The notes below the pieces were generated by a model. It was not told the origin of the DNA and made no database searches. It saw only the letters and a list, made by a program, of their open reading frames with translations. DNA of 64,000 nt. Origin: Whitmania pigra (Eukaryota > Annelida > Clitellata > Hirudinida > Haemopidae). A program made the position numbers and the translations under genes. The DNA is taken from NCBI GenBank assembly GCA_021613335.1, contig JAJTWR010000067.1, positions 525,001 to 589,000 on the forward strand, in the 5' to 3' direction. The number at the start of each line of letters is the position of its first letter. Positions within the stretch are counted from its first letter, which is position 1. Shown one piece after another: positions 59,101 through 64,000 of this stretch.

Positions 59101-60914
59101 CCAGGAGTAAAATGCAAACACATTTTAAAGCATTAATTCAGCATCTGCTTTTAAGTATTTCTTTCTCATATTTTTAAATATGATAATTGAACAATAATAA
59201 ACAAACAGATGGTGCTGATAATTTGTGTGATGATGATGATAATGATGATGACGATGATGATGATGATGACTATTTTGATGATGGTGACGACGACGACGAT
59301 GATGATTAATGTGCAGATGAAGACTTTGACATCAAAGTCGATCACAACCAGGTCGAAAACGTTTCGCAAGTCATAGGTTGGTCAGAATTACTTTTTTCAA
59401 TCAAAATTTTATACCTCTTTAAATTTTTAATTTATTTTTTATGAGTAACCTTTTAGCCCCCAAGCCTATATAAAAATGCTGCAGACTTGAAACTAATTAG
59501 AATGTGTCCTTACCATATATATATACATTAACAAGATATATATACATTGCCATATATATACATTAACAAGATATATATACATTACCATATATATACATTA
59601 ACAAGATATATATAAATTACCATATATATACATTAACAAGATATATATACATTACCATATATATACATTAACAAGATATATATATATATACATTACCATA
59701 TATACACATTAACAAGATTAAGTCCATTTTACATTTTGGTAGAATTTAGCAAACCTAGAAAACCACTGTTTTTATTCAACCACTTTTGGGTAGAGCACAA
59801 CCAAAACTTTGATTACATTTCAATTTAGAACTTTTCTTGAAATTTATAAAGTCTGAAATTGGATTCTTGCAATTATGACTTAGAAGTAGAGACTACATTT
59901 AATATGATAGTTCTCAAAATGGAAGAATTACCTTATATAATAATATTATTATTATTTTTAATAATATGATAATAACACTCAAAACAATTACAGAAGAAAC
60001 ATTTTTTTACGTCAACGGTGAATGCACCGAAGGATTGACAGGCCAGGTTGCCATGATGAAGGCAATCGACATGACCTTCAACTCTGTTTGCATCACTCAG
60101 TTCAAGGTCACCAAGGTGAAGCTGAGACTGGACAATGATGGGATGAGTTTGACAGACCTTGAAAGAAAGTGAGTGAGTGAGTGAGTGGCTGGGTGAATGA
60201 GTTAATGGGTGTGCTATAATTCGTTAAATCAATAGTTATTATACATTAATAATTGATTTATTCAACATTTAATTAAACGTTAAGGCTCTTCTTTCGAAAG
60301 AAATACCCATGGAACTGCATCTCTTACAGTGGAATTGACAATTCACCTAAAGTGTTGGTGCAAGAAGTTATTATTTAAGAGTTCATTGGTTATTTAATTA
60401 TTTTATTGTTATCATTTTATAATAATAAAGCTAATAATAATAATAAATAAATAATAAAAGTTAATTAATGCATTCCTCAGGTTCTTTGCTAAAGGAGATG
60501 ACAATACAAACATATTTCTCGGAAGGTGAGTTTATAATAAATGTATTATATTCCACCATCACCAGCTAAAATAGTTGCCTCATAAATATTTATTTCCTCC
60601 TTTTTCACACTGTCAATTCTAATTAATTTGTAGCACATTTCAAAGAATGTGCCATTATCACTGTCATCATCATCAGTCTTATCTTTATCCTTACTACCAG
60701 AACCATATCATCTTCATCATCATTGCCATCGCCAGTTGTAGTCATTATCACCATCATCATCTTGCATTAATGCAGGTTGTTCTGCATAGTGGCAAGAAGC
60801 AATCCCCTGGTTCCGGAGAACACCTGTCACATTCTGGCCTCCACAAAACCACAAGATCACAACTACATCAGCATCGTAGAAACCATTAACGACAGGATAC
60901 ACAGATATAATTAA
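50158..60914 (+). CDS. tns: Tensin: Tyr/Pro-rich linker, SH2 and PTB domains (5' part not identified)
   Basis: Exons: 50158-50232, 50412-50510, 51150-51275, 52611-52775, 53141-54005, 56017-56209, 56362-56738, 56899-57286, 57987-58085, 58355-58474, 58649-58738, 58967-59044, 59317-59376, 59994-60168, 60285-60353, 60481-60525, 60776-60914. Tensins link integrin tails and actin at focal adhesions and bind phosphotyrosine. Seen: tyrosine motifs DGAIYTM, GIYTEL, NIYEV, DIYNEL; SSEEEAKLQDLLSDLLG; a proline run in exon 56362; SH2 from WYHPNMSREQ through GSFIIRNSNSFEGAYGL (phosphotyrosine Arg in FIIRNS) and VRHFLIETT to LVYQHMLTPLSLPCPL; and a C-terminal PTB with LTDLERKLFFRKKYP, CHILAST and a TAA stop. 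Caveats: the first exon begins mid-codon; exon 53141 contains a frame change between 53,518 and 53,685; the 57,286 donor was chosen by phase. No phosphatase-like/C2 exons were found. Confidence 0.88.
51967..52414. mobile_element. hAT-like MITE in a tensin intron
   Basis: Left end CAACGATTCCCAACCTTTCT and right end AGAAAACCACTG (reverse complement CAGTGGTTTTCT) resemble hAT termini of the CAGxGxTTCCCAA type. Flanking octamers AATTAGAT and TATTAGAG share ATTAGA. GC-richer than its surroundings near the left end; no coding capacity. An isolated TAGAAAACCACTG also occurs at 59,755, perhaps the end of another copy. Confidence 0.55.
54214..55096. mobile_element. Second Tigger/pogo-like relic (tensin intron)
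   Basis: Left part GACCTAGGTTAACTCGCCAA matches GACCTCGTTTAACTCGCCAA of the 48,286 element. The right part has TTTTCGGTTATCTTGATCAT and GACAAACCCCCGGGCTGGCG, matching its right end. Boundaries are approximate, and the copy is more diverged. No open frame. Confidence 0.7.
57287..57986. other. Tensin intron with SINE copy
   Basis: The open frame of the previous exon continues to 57,420, but the phase-1 donor at 57,286 is needed to reach the SH2 exon. The rest holds the SINE fragment and AT-rich sequence. Confidence 0.4.
57560..57735 (-). repeat. tRNA-derived SINE-like repeat (minus)
   Basis: The reverse complement reads CATGCAGGAATAATGGCAACC, then a B-box match GTTCGAAAC and CTAGCCTGCACTGCC, then GGTTGGCTGAATGGTTAG, an A-box-like start of what seems a second partial unit. 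Same family as the copies at 14,762 and 62,783. Confidence 0.65.
59222..59308. repeat. GAT/GAC triplet microsatellite
   Basis: GATGATGATGATAATGATGA-type run, ending just before tensin exon 59,317. Confidence 0.92.
59512..59716. repeat. AT-rich minisatellite, about 34-bp unit, 6 copies
   Basis: Tandem units of CATATATATACATTAACAAG followed by ATATATATACATTA, with small length variation of the TA runs. In the tensin intron before the PTB exons. Confidence 0.93.
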
Positions 60915-61906
60915 TTAACTAATTAAATAAATAAATAAATAATTAAATGGGAGCAAATCTGCTTGAGTCTTTACTTTATTTTTAACCCTCATCAGCTTGA
61001 CATAGACCTCGTTGGTAAGTCACCATCACAGTTGTTATCATCATCATCTACTTTTTCATCACTACTGTTATTATTACTATCATCAGCATCAGTACTTCTG
61101 CATTCAAACACTTTCCATTTTCTTTAAAATCCTTTTTAATACTTGCTCTATAAATAGCAGCTGAATCATGTAGTCAGTTGAAACTCATGCAATGCTTTGC
61201 TTCATGTTTTTGGATTTAATTTTAAAGTTATTTTAATCGTTATTCAAGAATTTATGTTTTTTAAATTTTTAAGTCGTAAATCCTCCCTTAGAATAGTTGT
61301 TGTACTTGTTTATTTTTTTTTATTTTATTAAGTGGGTAGAGGACCGAAGCCTCTTACCTGCCCACTATCAAACAGCAATGTTTTCTACAATGCGCGAAGA
61401 AATAATGGTTATTTAAATATTTGTTTTATTAATATAACAACATTTATTTATAAAGATCTTCTCCTGTACATGTTTTTGTGCCTTCCTGTTAAAACTTGAA
61501 ACCCAGCAGATCCGATGACAACTGCAGATTTTTTCGTCTTCTGACAGATTTTCTTCAAAGCGATTTGTTTTAATTTAAAATTACTGACGTATTAATTATT
61601 TTTTGTTTATATGTATTACATTTTAATTTAAAATTATTTTGCATTAAAAATGTGAATTATCTCACTACTGCATCAGCATCCATTGAAACGCAATAAAGCT
61701 TTATCTCAAATGTTCCTAATTTATTTTCGTTATTTGAGCTGTAAAGAAAGGATGCAAACATAAATTTAAAGCAAAACAAAACATCCTTTAACAAATGATT
61801 ACATTTCAAATCTAACTCCTCACATCATCAGCAAAACATAATATAAACACAACTATCAAATCGATCTATATCGACTTCAGTCTTCAGAACTTGAACCTGT
61901 TTCCCT
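60915..61906. other. Convergent 3' ends of tensin and the mu-adaptin gene
   Basis: The two genes are transcribed toward each other with about 990 bp between stop codons. CATCATCAT-type repeats lie near 61,040. Otherwise this is probably 3' UTR sequence; no gene is seen. Confidence 0.5.
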
Positions 61907-63853
61907 TCAGAACGTAACAACGTATGAGCCTGAGGAGAGAATGTACCGAATCCACCTCATCGTTCGAGAGTCGCTGGAATCCTCGACCACCAAGGAGCTT
62001 ATTTTCATTCCGCTGGCAGTGTGGCCGGCGATTTCAAAATCCAACATGGCGGGTCCGATCGATGAACAAGCTTCCTGTGCTGAACTCAGAGTTCCAATTG
62101 CATTTATCAACTGAAAATTGAAAGTTTATGTTAATAATAAATTATAATTTTTATCATTATTAAGACTTAATCTAACCACCAAATATAAATAAATAAATAA
62201 AAAACTCTGAATCCATTCACCCTGAAATCAGCTTGAATTTCAAACTTGTCTGGAATTTTCCTCAGTGTCCAGGTGAGTTGCTTCCCTCCCTCGTCCAGAT
62301 GTGCAGACTGGAAGGAGCCACTTAAGTTTTGAGTTATGCTGATGATTGCAACGATAAAGTCGAATGAATAACTTTTGCATCTTGACGACAAAAATAAACT
62401 AATAACTAGGAAGTTGGGTCATAATTAAAAAACAACAAATAATTAATTAACTACAATAGTATCATCAGCAGAATCACCATCAAACGCATTAAATCATTTA
62501 TGTAAATATCATCATCACCACCGCCATTAAGACACATTCACTTTTTTTTACCATTATCAATGAAACTACCTTGTGGTAGACTTTGGCACAGGTATGGTCA
62601 CAACAACCTTTGTAACCTCAGCATTTGGAGATGGAAGGTTGGTCACAATCTTCACGTGGAGGCCCAAATCTCTGCTCAGTCAAATGACATAAACATTTGT
62701 TTTAAATTTAACCAAAAAGAGACATTATTAATCACTAGCATCACCAACAACAAATATTACTGATCACTATCATCACCAACTAGTGCAGGTTGGCCTAATG
62801 GGTAGTGGTCCAGCATGTGGCGGTAATAATAACAATCATCACGTGTCATGTTCGCAACCCATTCTTCACTTCCAGGACAAACGGTGAATCGATTAAGAAG
62901 TGCCTTCACATCCTAACAGGATAAAAAATACACTCAAAAAATTGAATAAATACATATACCAACACTTCCATATCGGCTTGCATTCTCAAATAATATCGTA
63001 TCCATCATGGTCTTGATTATTATAACAATCATTATCATCATAATCACCATCATCACTTAAAATCACCATCGTAGTCATCAACTGGAGTAACAATTATTGT
63101 GATCACCATCTCCTTCATCATCACCTGGCAGAATTGCTGATGGTTTTGATGTCGTGCATGAGAACAAAGGGCATGCTTTTAATGGACTCTCCCTCCATCT
63201 TGAATTTCATGATGGTTGCCTTGGAGATTAATTAGTCAAGTATTAAATTATAGCAGAACAATTGAGTATTGCAATATTGATTATATGCAATCAATTATAA
63301 TTGAATAATATTGTAATGTTGATTGTAGATAAGCAATTATAATTAATTACATTGTTAATTACTTGCAGCCATTAATCTCAATCAACTCCATAAACCGCAC
63401 CTACTGACCTCTCTGTCGGGTGCCTGGAATGAAATGCTTCTCTTGTCTTTGCACTTTCTGACACTTTCATGGAAGGTTATTTCATCAACCAGGTTGCTGC
63501 TTAAGTCTTGAGGTTTAAGTATTAAGGAAAATATTAATGGCAAATCGTTATTATTTTTATTATTTAAGCTACAAAATAAAGCTAATAACCACTTACTCAA
63601 GGAAACTCTTCCAAGTCCCTCATCATCAACATCATCATCACATTGGCATCATTACCATCACCTACATCATCATGGTCACCAGTGATTATGACATCATCAT
63701 TCGCCATGCACACTAACGCACCGACACTGTCCTGAGGAGAAGGGCCCGAAGAATCAAATCCGATCCTCAGGGAATGACTGCCAGAGAGGAAGCATTTGAT
63801 CACCAAACGACCGAGAAGCTGCTTCTTGGATGGGGATCCCTTCGAATAATTAA
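61907..63853 (-). CDS. Adaptor-complex medium (mu) subunit, C-terminal half, AP-4 mu-like (partial)
   Basis: Exons (minus order): 63722-63853, 63409-63506, 63125-63219, 62570-62671, 62221-62338, 61907-62110; the 5' half lies beyond the right edge. About 249 residues of the mu-homology domain, which binds tyrosine-based sorting signals in vesicle coats. Seen: LGRLVIKCFLSGSHSLRIGF, VDEITFHESVRKCK with SISFQAPD, ATIMKFKMEG, HVKIVTNLPSPNAEVTKVVV then TIPVPKS, LTWTLRKIPDKFEIQADF and the terminal SGMKISSLVVED with RWIRYI. All phases close. The end SIGPAMLDFEIAGHTASGM is nearest to AP-4 mu as I recall it; AP-1/AP-2 mu usually have NFEVPFAPSGLKVRYL here. The donor at 63,722 (GTGCGT) was preferred over GTGTCG nearby. 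Confidence 0.85.
62783..62900 (+). repeat. tRNA-derived SINE-like repeat with A and B boxes
   Basis: TGGCCTAATGG (62,791-62,801) is a perfect Pol III A-box match and GTTCGCAAC (62,850) a near B-box match, about 58 bp apart. Between them GGCGGTAATAATAACAATC parallels the copy at 14,762. In an intron of the mu-adaptin gene. Confidence 0.72.
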
Positions 63854-64000
63854 CTGCTTCATTAGTAAACAAGTAGTTAACAAATTATTTCAATAACCAC
63901 AAAATTGCTTTCTTTATTACAGGTAGTAAACAAGTACTCAAAGCGTTATTTGATTGGCCGCATCATTCATTATTAGCTTTGGTAATCAAATACTCAATGT

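Overview
This is a eukaryotic nuclear window. It is AT-rich, has intron-split genes with GT-AG boundaries, long (TTA)n/(TAA)n microsatellites and many transposon relics. Gene content (neuropeptide-type GPCR, tensin, cathepsin L, adaptor mu subunit) is metazoan. Compact genes, the dispersed tRNA-derived SINE and the GPCR type fit a lophotrochozoan, perhaps an annelid/leech, but the species is an inference.

Layout. 0.6-10.1 kb (+): a five-exon class A GPCR (GPR83/NPY-like, 396 aa) with a foldback MITE in its last intron. 10-18.7 kb: gene-poor, with long microsatellites, LINE relics and SINE copies. 18.7-28.7 kb (-): an intronless divergent H2A.Z-type histone, an eight-exon cathepsin L-like protease, ribosomal protein eL34, and a DNAJB6-like co-chaperone. 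The DNAJ gene is head-to-head with eIF3D (344 bp between start codons). 29.0-34.0 kb (+): a complete 14-exon eIF3D gene (574 aa). 35.4-37.3 kb: a truncated hAT transposon with a perfect 8-bp target duplication. 39.5-42.0 kb (+): a second eIF3D copy lacking exons 1-4. 42-50 kb: repeats and a Tigger/pogo-like element, no convincing gene. 50.2-60.9 kb (+): a tensin gene (Tyr- and Pro-rich middle, SH2, PTB) with its 5' part not identified. 61.9-64 kb (-): the C-terminal half of an adaptor-complex mu subunit, closest in my reading to AP-4 mu, running off the right edge.

The most interesting object is intron 5 of eIF3D (29,778-31,952). It holds about ten tandem, related, 116-124 nt units. Each fits the H/ACA snoRNA plan: a 5' hairpin with an internal pocket, an H-like box, a 3' hairpin, then ACA three nucleotides before the end. 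Two pocket classes exist. Within a class the pocket strands are conserved while the apical stems change with pairing kept. One unit class could address the LSU rRNA helix 69 region. A relic of the same element lies in the equivalent intron of the truncated second eIF3D copy.

The second notable structure is the eIF3D duplication itself. The copy keeps exons 5-13 open with identical phases, so upstream exons of the first gene could in principle be spliced to either 3' half. Parts of the two copies are almost identical through exon and intron, which points to gene conversion.

All gene models were built by hand from splice sites, phase continuity and family resemblance recalled from memory. No database search was run.
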